NCBI GenBank assembly: GCA_910579515.1
Contig: CAJTUV010000023.1
Location: 1 to 58,190, forward strand
Direction of reading: 5' to 3'
Source: an uncultured Hungatella sp.
GTDB lineage: Bacteria > Bacillota > Clostridia > Lachnospirales > Lachnospiraceae
Length of the DNA: 58,190 nt
Below are positions 24,052 to 33,616 of this stretch, piece after piece. A model generated the notes under the pieces. The model did no database searches. It had not been told where the DNA came from and worked only from the letters and a program-made list of their open reading frames with translations. Made by a program: the position numbers and the translations under genes. Each line of letters opens with the position of its first letter. The stretch's first letter is position 1.

Positions 24052-27000
24052 TTACACGATCTGCTCTAATATAAACGGGTCCTTTATCTTCTTATCTTCT
24101 GCCAGCAAAACGATTTTTGACATAATCTCTGCAGTCTTCGGGTCTTCATCCACAAACGGGAGGAATAATTTTCCTCTCTTCTGATTATGAACAGGCAGAA
24201 TATGAAGCATCGGTCCGCCTTCCTGATGAATCACGCCGCTTCCCAGATGGACGTTGTAGCTGGCCCTGGTTCCCTTAATGATCGCATGACTGTCTGTCAG
24301 CGTCACATTCGTAATTCCAAACAGAGGCAGGTTGAACTCCACAATCGCTCTTCGCATCTGAATTGTGGAATGGCTGGTCTCTGGGTCCACGCCGCCTGCA
24401 TGAGCCACACTGACTGCCAGGTCCACATCCCTCATGACTTCGCTGTAAATAAGATTTGGCACTTTCTCAATGGTCAGAGTTTCAAAGGTTTTCCTGTCAG
24501 AGAACTCCACCCATTCCAAAGTGGGCGCCTCCACATCGCTGGGCGCAAACCAGTCTGCCAGGGCATAGATTCTGGCGATAATATTTTCTTTATAATAAAC
24601 CTTCTGAAGCCCTTCCTCATAATCTGCAATCCATCTACGGCTCTTTAAGCACCCCACCGTCTTCTGAGGCTGAATCTGATTTCCGGCAAACATGCGGGAA
24701 TATCTTAGCCCCATTTCCTCAGGAAGTTTCACATACAGTTCCCTGAACACCTGTTTAAAGGGCTGGCAAATCTCATGCTCAAACAAGTATTTCTGGTACT
24801 CATGCCAGATTTCCAGCTGATACAAATCAAGAGGATGCGCGATACGAAGAGATGTTTCTTCAGAAATCTTCTTTTTCTGCCCCTCATAGTTTTCCAGATA
24901 GTAACCTCCATTTTCAGAGACAAACATTCCGGTCTGTTTCCCAGAAACAAACACTAATGACTGTAAAATAGCCTTCACCACCGGATTTTCCCACAGAGAG
25001 GCAATCTCCCCTGCCAGAAATTCGGCTCCGCTTTCCATGGACTCCTCCATCATTTTCCTGGCTCTGGAATACTGGTCTTTTAGCTTTTTATTGGCTTCCT
25101 TTACCTCCAAAACGTAAGGATTCTTCCCCACTCTGGAAGGCAGAGACTTAAGAACTTTCCCGTTCTTCTGGCACTGAATCTCACTCTTTCCATTCTCCCC
25201 GATGTGCAGACGAAGCTCCAAATCCTCCACGGTTTTCCAATCCATGTAAGAAGCATAAGCCTTTGCCATACAAGATTCCATCCGCAGCTTCAGTCTGGTC
25301 ACGTCCGCAAATCCCGCCCGAACGCTTAAGTTCACCAAAGCAATCTCTGCTGCCTTTCCCTCACTGGCTCTCCTCTGGGCTCCGAACTGTCTGCTCTCCT
25401 TCAAATACTGCTGGATAAACTGATACCTTTCCAGCATGTCCCTTTCCCTGTCCTTCTCAAAAGGCACCAATCCATAACTCATGAGCAGATCCTTGTTCCG
25501 CTTGGCTTCAATCTCCTGACGCAATTCCTTTAAGGTCACCTTCCCAGTAGCCGCATCCGCGTATTTTCTGGCTCTGGAGTGCTTTTGCCCGTCAGAAATG
25601 TACTTGGCCGCCTTATATAAAATTCCAAAATTCTTTTCTCCCAAAAGGCCGTAAGCCTCTTCAAACCACTCCACGTCAAAGGCTCCATCCTGCAGCTCCT
25701 CAGCATTCAGAGGCGTATACTTGGCAATCATGGCCTTTTTCTGGTCATCAAACCGCTCGTTCATGTGGGCCATGAAATAATAACATCCGCTTTTCAATCC
25801 CGTCCATCCCAGGTATTCCTGGATCAGATCAATCCACTGAGGCGCATACATGGCCACCTCCACCAGCCTTTCCTTCTTGATGCTGGTAGATTCCAGAGCG
25901 GCTTTCAGGGTATTCCCATCCTCTCCCTCCCTTGGATAGCAGACCTTTAAAAGACGGCTCAATACTTCTTGTTTCGTGTTGGAGGCAGAATAATACCAGG
26001 AGTAATACGTTCTGCGCCCCAACGGGTCTTTTCCTAATGCCATGAGAATCCGAATCAGATACTCACACCCGCTGATATACGCAATCCCCACGATATAAGA
26101 AGAAAACGGCGTTTCCGCCTCTCCCCTGCGAAGCTCTGTGTCTACTATGACAGGTACGATTCTGTCATACAATTCCTGAATCAGCTTTCTGCACCAGGAG
26201 CTCTCTCCCAACAGCTGAGGGTCTCCCTGCTCAACCGATCTGGCCAGCTCCTCTCCAAAAAAGTCTCTCCAAAGACTGTAACTGCCGATTTTAGCGTAAT
26301 CTCCTTTTACCAGACGGGTGATGGCATTTAGAGAAGTAGTCCTGTAAAAATACTCCATCACTGCCTTACACAAAATATCCCAGCTGATTAATCCCATGTG
26401 GAACGCCTTTATAAACCAGTATGGAGTAATCGGCGTCAGAGATTTTAACTGACTGCCGTAATATCTTCCGCCTCCGTTCCCTGAAAACTGAGCCTGCTCC
26501 CGCTTTATCTTGCACTTTAATTCCAGATTCCAAGCTGTGTAAAAGGCTCTGGTAAACTCCTCGTCAGTCTCCCAGTACTTAAGACCGTCAAAATATCGTG
26601 ACAAAAGGGGCAGATCCTTTACAGATACTTTGGACGACATCAGTCTGTCATTCCACCCTCTGTACTGGTAGGAGACCTCCTGATTTTCAGCTGTCAACAC
26701 CTTAGACAAAGCCCAAATCACCTGAATACTTTCCTCAAAAAGGGATTTTCTGTCTAAGTATTCAAAGCGGTAATTGGTTCGAATCCCCTGAATCTGGGGC
26801 AAATGCTCCAGAGACATAGGAAGCGGATCATAGGGAAGTCTTCCAAAAGCAGCCAGGTAAAACTCCCTCCCATTCTTATAGATCTCCCAGTTTTGCAGTA
26901 AAATCCTGCCCTCTATCTGAATAAAAGCCTCATAAGTCCCGATTTCTTTCTCATAAAATTCGCGAAACACCGATTCTAACGGGTAGTTTGCCAGACAGTA

Positions 27001-29217
27001 TGTTTCTTTCATCCACTGAGACCAGGGAACATTTCTTTGATCCGCCTTCTTTTTTGAATCCGGCTGTTTGAGAGGCATATACTTATTCCCTAAAAGCTCC
27101 TTATCTCCAGAAGAAGCCTCGTATTCGTAGTCCTTATGCAGTTCCACCAGTCTGTCCAGTTTCTTAAGTTTTTCGATAATCTCTTTTTCAGACAAAGGAA
27201 GACAGCAATCCTTCCATTCCTTCTCCATTTTCGGCTCTAAAATCTCAAACGGGGCCTCTGGGTCATAGATTCCATTCCCCTTCTTCTCTGTGTGATCGGT
27301 CTTTTCTCCTCCCACAATCTCCTGAATCAAAATTTTTTCCTTATCCGTCGGCCGTTCAATCTTCTCAGCCAAAACCTTCGTCTTCTCATACAAAACTTTC
27401 TTACTCTCCGATTTAGACAGGCGAAGGAGCATGTCTAGTCCGGCTTCCCTCTTCTCCTCCAGCTTATCTGTCAAAAGCCGCTCCAGGCAGGCTGGCATAT
27501 CCTTCTCAGACTGAGTCATTAAAAATCCGATCAGTTCCCCTCTGAGACCGCTCCGTTTAAATCGCAGCATATGTTCCATCCAGACAAAATCCTGACTTTC
27601 CAGCTTCAGACGCTTTACCAGTTCAATCGCTCTTTTGGAAGTTCCGCTTTCTGCATTTCCCATATACCCGATCAGCATTTCTCTCTGTCTCTGATTCTTA
27701 GGACTGTGCAGCAGCAGAGTCATCAAATTCCGTCTGCTGTATCCTTCCGCCTCTCCCAAATGTTCAGCCGCTTTCGTTATTTTATCCTCATCCTGAAGCA
27801 CATACGCCGTAAACGCCATCTGGCAGACTACCTCAGAAGGAGACAGACTCACCTGATACCAGGGGAAAATACAGGGACTAAACACCAGTCCCTTTTTGGG
27901 AAGGCGGCTGAAAATCTCCACAAACTTCTGATACTGGTTCTCGGCATCCTCCCTGCTTTCAAAATAATCGGTCACCGTCGGAATTTTAGGCGTCTTTCTC
28001 TCTATCTGTTGATTGTTAGTTCTGTCATATAGCAAATTCTGAATATGGGAGGAGGTTTTGAGATCAAAGGCTTTAAAAAATGCCGCCACCAGTTCTAAAT
28101 CCTCTGTCTCCTCCAGCACCACCTTTTTGGCCATCTGAATCTTAAAGGAATCGTCAAACAATGTTTGGTTGTAATAGGAAGCCGCCAATTTTTGTGCCTT
28201 GGTTCCATGCTCAATAAGCCCTTTCATGGCCTCGATAGCTGTTTTTACCTCTCTGGCTCCCATAGCCCACAGAGCCACATTGATGGCCACGGCATCATTT
28301 TCTTTCAAAAGCCCTGCACAAAATTCCTTATCCCGCAAAGCCTGCCCCATAAGATTCAGCATTTTCTTATTGACCCGGTCCACGCTGTTCTCATTAAAAA
28401 TTCCAATCCAGGTAGACACTGCCCTCTGGACAGACGGATAGCGAATCAGATCCTCTTTTTCAATCACAGCCAGAAGCTTTTCAAACGCCGCCTCAGTCCC
28501 CTCGCCCATAGTCTCGCAGACGGCCTGGCGCAGTCCCTCCTGAAGACGGGCAGCTAAAAGAAGGTCACACAAAAGCTTTTGTAGTTCCTCATTGTCTGAC
28601 CGCAAAATCCCCAGTATCATCTCTCTGTCCAGATAGGCCGTGTTGTTTTCGCTGAGAATTAAATCTTTTAAAACACGGATCACCCCCTGGTTTCCTCTGT
28701 CAATCTCCGCTGCGTAGAGATAGCTGAAATTATATCCGAAATTCCAGTCATGCTTAATATAGTCCAGGGTTTCCTCATCCAGACGCCGCATCATGTAATC
28801 CTCTAAGCGTTCCTTCAGAAAGAACAACTTTTCATACGTTTTTAAAAGGGAAAACATCTGCCATACCTGAGGTCCATACCCTTTCGTCCTCACCATTCTC
28901 CGATACCATCCTCTGGAAAATGGAAACTGGTTTAGTTTATCAATGATGTACAGATAGGAGTCCTGAAAACCTTTTGGCACAAAGACATCCAAAAGCTGGT
29001 CCTTTTGTCGTATCCAATCAGAAGGCTTCTTTTCCTCATTTTTATAAAACTCTTCCCCTGCTTTTGTGATATTTTTTCCAGATAATTCCCTGTTGGAAAT
29101 CTCTCTGGCCAATTCCCTGTCGTGTCCAGTCAGTTTTGCCTTTTTCATTCTCTGTTCCAGGTCTTTATCTCGCTTTCTCGTTATCTCCAGCCTGGTATTA
29201 TAATCGTACTCTCCCAT
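24052..29217 (-). CDS. Giant DUF4132-type protein
   Basis: About 1721 residues, largely predicted helical, with no signal peptide, membrane segment or obvious nucleotide-binding motif that I can see. The first 700 residues resemble helical (HEAT/ARM-like) repeats. The last 250 residues, from ALADWFAPSDVEAPTLEW to VHLGSGVIHQEGGPMLHILP, match the conserved C-terminal region of DUF4132 proteins. The family is of unknown function; E. coli MolR and related WGR/MoxR-linked proteins carry DUF4132. It follows a 139-aa gene and precedes an amidase. ATG 29217 is 5 bp after the upstream stop; GTG 29229, overlapping that stop, is an alternative start. Confidence 0.75.
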   Translation of the reverse strand: MGEYDYNTRLEITRKRDKDLEQRMKKAKLTGHDRELAREISNRELSGKNITKAGEEFYKNEEKKPSDWIRQKDQLLDVFVPKGFQDSYLYIIDKLNQFPFSRGWYRRMVRTKGYGPQVWQMFSLLKTYEKLFFLKERLEDYMMRRLDEETLDYIKHDWNFGYNFSYLYAAEIDRGNQGVIRVLKDLILSENNTAYLDREMILGILRSDNEELQKLLCDLLLAARLQEGLRQAVCETMGEGTEAAFEKLLAVIEKEDLIRYPSVQRAVSTWIGIFNENSVDRVNKKMLNLMGQALRDKEFCAGLLKENDAVAINVALWAMGAREVKTAIEAMKGLIEHGTKAQKLAASYYNQTLFDDSFKIQMAKKVVLEETEDLELVAAFFKAFDLKTSSHIQNLLYDRTNNQQIERKTPKIPTVTDYFESREDAENQYQKFVEIFSRLPKKGLVFSPCIFPWYQVSLSPSEVVCQMAFTAYVLQDEDKITKAAEHLGEAEGYSRRNLMTLLLHSPKNQRQREMLIGYMGNAESGTSKRAIELVKRLKLESQDFVWMEHMLRFKRSGLRGELIGFLMTQSEKDMPACLERLLTDKLEEKREAGLDMLLRLSKSESKKVLYEKTKVLAEKIERPTDKEKILIQEIVGGEKTDHTEKKGNGIYDPEAPFEILEPKMEKEWKDCCLPLSEKEIIEKLKKLDRLVELHKDYEYEASSGDKELLGNKYMPLKQPDSKKKADQRNVPWSQWMKETYCLANYPLESVFREFYEKEIGTYEAFIQIEGRILLQNWEIYKNGREFYLAAFGRLPYDPLPMSLEHLPQIQGIRTNYRFEYLDRKSLFEESIQVIWALSKVLTAENQEVSYQYRGWNDRLMSSKVSVKDLPLLSRYFDGLKYWETDEEFTRAFYTAWNLELKCKIKREQAQFSGNGGGRYYGSQLKSLTPITPYWFIKAFHMGLISWDILCKAVMEYFYRTTSLNAITRLVKGDYAKIGSYSLWRDFFGEELARSVEQGDPQLLGESSWCRKLIQELYDRIVPVIVDTELRRGEAETPFSSYIVGIAYISGCEYLIRILMALGKDPLGRRTYYSWYYSASNTKQEVLSRLLKVCYPREGEDGNTLKAALESTSIKKERLVEVAMYAPQWIDLIQEYLGWTGLKSGCYYFMAHMNERFDDQKKAMIAKYTPLNAEELQDGAFDVEWFEEAYGLLGEKNFGILYKAAKYISDGQKHSRARKYADAATGKVTLKELRQEIEAKRNKDLLMSYGLVPFEKDRERDMLERYQFIQQYLKESRQFGAQRRASEGKAAEIALVNLSVRAGFADVTRLKLRMESCMAKAYASYMDWKTVEDLELRLHIGENGKSEIQCQKNGKVLKSLPSRVGKNPYVLEVKEANKKLKDQYSRARKMMEESMESGAEFLAGEIASLWENPVVKAILQSLVFVSGKQTGMFVSENGGYYLENYEGQKKKISEETSLRIAHPLDLYQLEIWHEYQKYLFEHEICQPFKQVFRELYVKLPEEMGLRYSRMFAGNQIQPQKTVGCLKSRRWIADYEEGLQKVYYKENIIARIYALADWFAPSDVEAPTLEWVEFSDRKTFETLTIEKVPNLIYSEVMRDVDLAVSVAHAGGVDPETSHSTIQMRRAIVEFNLPLFGITNVTLTDSHAIIKGTRASYNVHLGSGVIHQEGGPMLHILPVHNQKRGKLFLPFVDEDPKTAEIMSKIVLLAEDKKIKDPFILEQIV

Positions 29218-29222
29218 AAGAT

Positions 29223-29642
29223 TTACCACATCCTTCCCGCCAGCATGGTCAGCCGGACAAATGTAAATACATCCTCCTCTGTAATCGTCAGCTTCTCCTC
29301 CAAATCCTCTAAAGGACGGTCATTTAAGAAAATTCGATAAATTCCATCCTCAAAGGACAAAACCGCATTGTCCTGGGCTGCCTTTAAATCCGCCAAATTC
29401 TCGCCGTAATTTACTCCAAAAGCCACTTTGCCCGCCTGGGCCTTGTCTTCAATCACTTCCTTTGTCATCCAGGTTAAAACTTCCGGCGCTTCCTTTCGCT
29501 GGTTGTAATCCTCCACCCCTGTTTTTACCACCTCTAAAATCAGCTCTCTGACTGTATCCGGCCTTTTGGAAATCTGATAGATGGTCTCCTTCACAGAGTG
29601 GCTTTTCTTTCCAATCCGCTTTAAATTTACTTTGATTTCCAA
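29223..29642 (-). CDS. Unknown 139-aa protein heading the DUF4132 operon
   Basis: I do not recognise a named domain. The protein starts at TTG 29642, eight bases after a perfect AGGAGG, with a basic N-terminus (EIKVNLKRIGKKSHSVKETIYQ). The middle is amphipathic and the C-terminal part has LSFEDGIYRIFLNDRPLEDLEEKL and ends in RMW. It is probably cytosolic. It sits between a strong promoter and the DUF4132 gene; the stop codon lies 5 bp before the latter's ATG, so the two may form a functional pair. Confidence 0.7.
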   Translation of the reverse strand: MEIKVNLKRIGKKSHSVKETIYQISKRPDTVRELILEVVKTGVEDYNQRKEAPEVLTWMTKEVIEDKAQAGKVAFGVNYGENLADLKAAQDNAVLSFEDGIYRIFLNDRPLEDLEEKLTITEEDVFTFVRLTMLAGRMW

Positions 29643-29672
29643 GGAATTTTCCTCCTGTGACTGTTTGACTTT

Positions 29673-29701
29673 ATTATACGCAATTTGGGGTGGGGATTCA
29701 A
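29673..29701 (-). promoter_or_regulatory. Sigma-A promoter of the DUF4132 operon
   Basis: On the minus strand TTGAAT (29696-29701) and TATAAT (29673-29678) are 17 bp apart, 30 bp before the first gene's TTG start. Confidence 0.75.
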
Positions 29702-29722
29702 GTGGAGAAAGAAGCGATTTCA

Positions 29723-29751
29723 TTGCTAAATAAGGGGTTTGGAAGTATAAT
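29723..29751 (+). promoter_or_regulatory. Sigma-A promoter of the phosphatase gene
   Basis: TTGCTA (29723-29728), 17-bp spacer, TATAAT (29746-29751), placing the transcription start only about ten bases before the ATG. Confidence 0.55.
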
Positions 29752-29769
29752 GGATGGGGGTGAACGTCA

Positions 29770-30456
29770 ATGCAAATCTATAGAAGTCTTCTGGAAACCA
29801 CTTTAAATACCAGGGATTTAGGGGGATATGAAACACGAGGCGGGAAATGTACCAGTTACGATGTGTTCCTTCGAAGCGACGAGGTTCTTAAGCCAAGTCA
29901 AAAGGATATAGACTATCTGTTAACTAAGGGAATTACTACGATCATTGATATGAGGGAAAAAGTGGCGGCAAGAAAAAGGCCAAGCCCTTTTGCCCATTTA
30001 GATTTTTCTTATTTTCATATTCCTATTGAAGAAGGAAGCAAAATACCAGCCTGTGTGCAGGCGGTTCCTGAAAGTTATATGGAGATTGTAAAGGCCAAAC
30101 ACATGAACGAGGTTTTCCGACGTCTGGCCTGTGCACCCCATGGGGCCCTCTTCCACTGTTCTGCCGGAAAAGACCGGACAGGGGTGGTATCAGCGATTTT
30201 ACTTCTGCTTGCAGAAGTAAAGGAGGAAGAGATTGTCAAAAATTACAGGCTGACTAAGTTTTATAATCAGAGACGGTTTGCATGGGCTAAAAAAAATCTC
30301 CCTGACATTGACATTCAGATTATTCTTCCAAAAGAAGCTTATATGATTCAGTTTTTACATCTGTTTTGTAAAAGCTGCGGCAATGCTCAAAGGTATTTGA
30401 AAGAGATTGGAATATCCAATGAGGAAATCCGGCTTTTAAAAAACAAACTTCTCTGA
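29770..30456 (+). CDS. Tyrosine/dual-specificity protein phosphatase
   Basis: A 228-aa protein with the cysteine phosphatase signature HCSAGKDRTGVVS (nucleophile C130, phosphate-binding R136). The N-terminus NTRDLGGYETRGGK is typical of the Tyr-phosphatase family that includes bacterial PtpB/LipA-like enzymes. It may dephosphorylate proteins, phosphoinositides or small phosphoesters. It ends just before the AraC operator of the disaccharide locus but has its own promoter, so a link to that pathway is not evident. Confidence 0.85.
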   Translation: MQIYRSLLETTLNTRDLGGYETRGGKCTSYDVFLRSDEVLKPSQKDIDYLLTKGITTIIDMREKVAARKRPSPFAHLDFSYFHIPIEEGSKIPACVQAVPESYMEIVKAKHMNEVFRRLACAPHGALFHCSAGKDRTGVVSAILLLLAEVKEEEIVKNYRLTKFYNQRRFAWAKKNLPDIDIQIILPKEAYMIQFLHLFCKSCGNAQRYLKEIGISNEEIRLLKNKLL

Positions 30457-30457
30457 T

Positions 30458-30512
30458 TGTACAAATAAAAAGTTTAATTGTCCAAATAAAAAAAGACCGG
30501 TTTCGTTATACT
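30458..30512 (+). promoter_or_regulatory. AraC-type operator and promoter of the nucleotidyltransferase-kinase operon
   Basis: TGTACAAATA (30458-30467) and TGTCCAAATA (30479-30488) are direct repeats 21 bp apart, i.e. two helical turns. TATACT (30507-30512) lies 18 bp further, so the second repeat covers the -35 region, where no good -35 hexamer is seen. The layout matches activator sites of AraC proteins. A near-copy precedes the importer operon at 35858. Confidence 0.7.
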
Positions 30513-30560
30513 TAAAGAAAAGCAAATCATACATCACAGCCAAATAAGGAGGCATTCATT

Positions 30561-31493
30561 ATGGCAGAAGAAAAGAAACCGGTACTGGTAATCATGGCGG
30601 CTGGAATGGGCAGCCGTTACGGAGGATTAAAGCAGATTGACCCAGTGGACGAATATGGAAATATTATTATGGATTTTTCTATTTTCGACGCCAAGGAGGC
30701 AGGATTTGAGAAAGTGGTTTTCATTATCAAGAAGGCCATTGAAAAGGAGTTTAAGGAAAATGTTGGCAGACGCATGGAGCGGCATATTCAGGTAGAGTAT
30801 GTGTTCCAGGAGCTTCATAAACTGCCAGAAGAATACGCTGTTCCAGAGGGAAGAACAAAACCATGGGGAACTGGTCACGCTATTTTGTGCTGCAAAGACG
30901 TGATCGACGGTCCCTTTGCAGTGATCAACGCAGACGATTACTATGGAAAGCAGGCTTTTCGGGAAATGTATCGGCAGCTTACCACTCATAAAGACGGAGA
31001 TAAATATCAGTATGCCATGGTCGGCTATGAGCTTCACAATACCATGACAGACAACGGCTATGTGGCCAGAGGCGTATGTTCCATAGATGAAAATGGGAAG
31101 CTTTTAGACATTCATGAAAGGACCAGAATTGAGAAGCAGGGAGAACATGGGGCCTATACAGAGGACGACGGACAGACCTGGGTAACCCTTCCTGACGACA
31201 CGGTGGTATCCATGAACCTGTGGGGCTTTACAGCCAGCATCTTTAACGAGCTTAAACAGCGGTTTTGTCCTTTCCTTGACAAAGAACTGGCAAGAAACCC
31301 ACAAAAATGCGAGTATTTTCTTCCCTTTGTGGTGGACGAGATTTTGAAGGAGAACAAGGCTGAGGTAACGGTTCTGAAAAGTAAAGACAGATGGTACGGC
31401 GTCACCTATAAAGAAGATAAGGAAACTGTGGTTTCAGCCATTCGCAGTCTGAAAGACCAGGGACTTTATCCAGAAAAATTGTGGGAGGTTTAA
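30561..31493 (+). CDS. Sugar-phosphate nucleotidyltransferase
   Basis: A 310-aa protein with the nucleotidyltransferase loop MAAGMGSRYGGLKQIDPV near the N-terminus, the metal-binding aspartates in VINADDYYGKQAF (about residue 122) and a Trp-rich ENGKLLDIHERTR region. It belongs to the G-1-P thymidylyl/UTP-glucose-1-P uridylyltransferase fold. It is coupled (1 bp gap) to a NahK-type kinase that makes N-acetylhexosamine-1-phosphate, so it probably activates HexNAc-1-P or galactose-1-P to a UDP-sugar. In bifidobacteria a GalT-like enzyme (LnpC) does this step. Substrate and nucleotide are inferred. AAGGAGG precedes the ATG. Confidence 0.82.
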   Translation: MAEEKKPVLVIMAAGMGSRYGGLKQIDPVDEYGNIIMDFSIFDAKEAGFEKVVFIIKKAIEKEFKENVGRRMERHIQVEYVFQELHKLPEEYAVPEGRTKPWGTGHAILCCKDVIDGPFAVINADDYYGKQAFREMYRQLTTHKDGDKYQYAMVGYELHNTMTDNGYVARGVCSIDENGKLLDIHERTRIEKQGEHGAYTEDDGQTWVTLPDDTVVSMNLWGFTASIFNELKQRFCPFLDKELARNPQKCEYFLPFVVDEILKENKAEVTVLKSKDRWYGVTYKEDKETVVSAIRSLKDQGLYPEKLWEV

Positions 31494-31494
31494 C

Positions 31495-32604
31495 ATGAAC
31501 AATCATGGCGAACAAAAGTTAGAGGCAGCAAAAGCCTTTGCCATAAAGGGACAGATCAAATCATGCGATCCTTATGGAAGCGGACATATTAACCTTACCT
31601 TTCGTCTGGTCTGTGAAGAAAACGGACAGGAGTATTCCTACATTTTGCAGCAGATGAATCATGAAGTGTTTAAAGACATAGACGGACTGATGAGAAATGT
31701 AAAGGGAGTCACCTCGTTTTTGCACAAGCAGATCCTAGCAAACCACGGAGACCCTGACAGGGAGACTCTGAATCTGGTTCCTACAAAGGACGGACAGGAT
31801 TACTACAAAGACAGCCAGGGCAATTTCTGGAGAATGTATTTGTTTATCTCCAATGCCACCTGCTATAATCTGGTGGAAAAGCCAGAGGATTTTTACCAGA
31901 GTGGAAAAGCTTTTGGACGGTTTCAGTGTCTGTTGGCCGACTTTCCTGCCGACCAGCTGGCCGAGACCATTCCCGATTTTCACAACACGCCTGCCCGTTT
32001 CAGAACCTTTCAAAAGGCTGTAGAGGAAGATGTGATGGGACGAGCTCAAAAGGTGGAGAAAGAGATTGCCTTTATACGAGAGCGTGAAAAAGAGATGGGA
32101 CTCGCCCTCAGATTAAAGGAGGAAGGAAAGCTTCCTGTACGGGTAAGCCACAATGACACCAAATTAAACAATATCATGATTGACGACTCCACAGGCCAGG
32201 CTCTGTGCATCATTGACCTGGACACGATCATGCCCGGATTTTCCATTTTTGATTTCGGAGATTCAATCCGGTTTGGCGCGAACACAGCCCAGGAGGATGA
32301 ACAGGATCTTTCCAAAGTATCCTTCTCCCTGCCCCTTTTTGAGGTTTACACCAAAGGATTTTTAGAGGGAAGCGGCGGCCGGCTGACGGAGACAGAAATT
32401 GAGCTTTTGCCCTACGGTTCCAAGATGATGACTTTAGAATGCGGTATGCGCTTTCTTACAGATTACCTTCAGGGAGATGTGTATTTCCACATCAGCAGAG
32501 AGGACCACAATCTGGACCGATGCCACACACAGCTTGCCCTGGTTGCCGATATGGAGAAAAAATGGTCTGACATGGAACAAATTATTAAAAAATATCAGGA
32601 CTGA
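31495..32604 (+). CDS. nahK: N-acetylhexosamine 1-kinase-like phosphotransferase
   Basis: A 369-aa kinase of the aminoglycoside-phosphotransferase fold. The catalytic HND is at 219-221 (VSHNDTKLNNIMID) and the metal-binding DLD at 241-243 (IIDLDTIMPGFSIFDFGDSIR), as in NahK. The N-terminus GSGHINLTFRL is the family start. NahK phosphorylates the anomeric carbon of GlcNAc or GalNAc released by the GH112 phosphorylase. It follows the nucleotidyltransferase directly and its stop codon overlaps the end of the AraC gene by 10 bp. Confidence 0.85.
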   Translation: MNNHGEQKLEAAKAFAIKGQIKSCDPYGSGHINLTFRLVCEENGQEYSYILQQMNHEVFKDIDGLMRNVKGVTSFLHKQILANHGDPDRETLNLVPTKDGQDYYKDSQGNFWRMYLFISNATCYNLVEKPEDFYQSGKAFGRFQCLLADFPADQLAETIPDFHNTPARFRTFQKAVEEDVMGRAQKVEKEIAFIREREKEMGLALRLKEEGKLPVRVSHNDTKLNNIMIDDSTGQALCIIDLDTIMPGFSIFDFGDSIRFGANTAQEDEQDLSKVSFSLPLFEVYTKGFLEGSGGRLTETEIELLPYGSKMMTLECGMRFLTDYLQGDVYFHISREDHNLDRCHTQLALVADMEKKWSDMEQIIKKYQD

Positions 32605-33521
32605 CCCTCTTTGGGAAAACGTCCCTTTTCTGACAAAAGGCGGATGGAGGATGCATACTCTGACGGAGTCATATGGGTAACCTTTTTAAACTGCCTGGAA
32701 AAATAGTGGATAGAGGTATAGCCAAGACGGTCAGAAATTTGTGTGAAATTCAACTGATTGCTGCGGATCATTTCTTTGGCGGTGTCAATCTTCATCAATG
32801 TGAAAAATTCCATAACACCACATCCGTGAATCTCCTGAAATAATTTCTGCAGGTGAGACCGGCTCACCAGGGTGGTTTTACATATTTTTTCTATGGTAAG
32901 CTGTTCATGGATATGCTCCTCCATATACCGGTGAATCCGGTTGTACGTCTCATTGGGACGCCCCAGGCGTGGAAGTCTGGGGTCCTGAGCCGGAACGGGT
33001 AAGGGACTTGCAAAATAACGGCGGTAAAGATGAATCAAGAGTTCCTCTAAGTAGTTGCGGATTAACTGCTCCGCCCCAAAGGCGGGGGTCTGAGTATTAC
33101 GGATCATCTCTTCCTGGTAGGGATCGTCCAAACGTCCATAAAATCCCTGACGCGCTTCGATAATAATCTGCGCTAAAAGGGCGCTTTCCGTTTCCTGAAC
33201 CGTCAGGATCTGGTTTTGAAACGCCTTCATACAGGGAGAATTGCACTCAAAAGCAATGACCACCAGGCTGGGAGCGCTGCGCCCATTGGTGATGACATTG
33301 TGAAATTCATTGGGTTGATGGAAAATAATACTCCCCTTTTTTAGAGAATAACGCTTCTCTCCTGCCACCGCCTCGATTTCACCTTTATCCACACAGAGCA
33401 ATTCCCAAAAATCATGGCTCTCTCCAGGAAACGTAAAATCGCTCATATAATCAAAATAATGAATCGAAATAATGCTGCGTACAGACAGAGGAGTCCGCAG
33501 ATGCAAAACCTTATACGCCAT
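32595..33521 (-). CDS. AraC-family regulator of the disaccharide locus
   Basis: A 308-aa AraC regulator. Residues 1-150 form a cupin-like effector domain (HDFWELLCVDKGEIEAV, KKGSIIFHQPNEFHNV). The last 100 residues hold two helix-turn-helix units, including EQLTIEKICKTTLVSRSHLQKLFQ and NFTQISDRLGYTSIHYFSRQFKKVTHMTPSEY. It is transcribed away from the GH112 gene and faces the kinase gene. The matching direct repeats upstream of 30561 and 35964 are its likely binding sites. AAGGAGG lies 10 bases before ATG 33521. Confidence 0.92.
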   Translation of the reverse strand: MAYKVLHLRTPLSVRSIISIHYFDYMSDFTFPGESHDFWELLCVDKGEIEAVAGEKRYSLKKGSIIFHQPNEFHNVITNGRSAPSLVVIAFECNSPCMKAFQNQILTVQETESALLAQIIIEARQGFYGRLDDPYQEEMIRNTQTPAFGAEQLIRNYLEELLIHLYRRYFASPLPVPAQDPRLPRLGRPNETYNRIHRYMEEHIHEQLTIEKICKTTLVSRSHLQKLFQEIHGCGVMEFFTLMKIDTAKEMIRSNQLNFTQISDRLGYTSIHYFSRQFKKVTHMTPSEYASSIRLLSEKGRFPKEGQS

Positions 33522-33616
33522 AACGGCCGGTCCTCCTTGTTTTCTATATGGAAAGAACTATACCATATTTTGCTTAAGACTTCAAGGAGGCCAACTTTAA
33601 CGAAGGGAGAACACAT
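33522..33616. promoter_or_regulatory. Divergent intergenic region of AraC regulator and GH112 gene
   Basis: An imperfect dyad ATATGG...CCATAT (about 33546-33568) lies between the two start codons. The AraC-type direct repeat found at 30458 and 35858 is not clearly present here. GGGAGA before ATG 33617 is the phosphorylase ribosome binding site. Confidence 0.35.
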
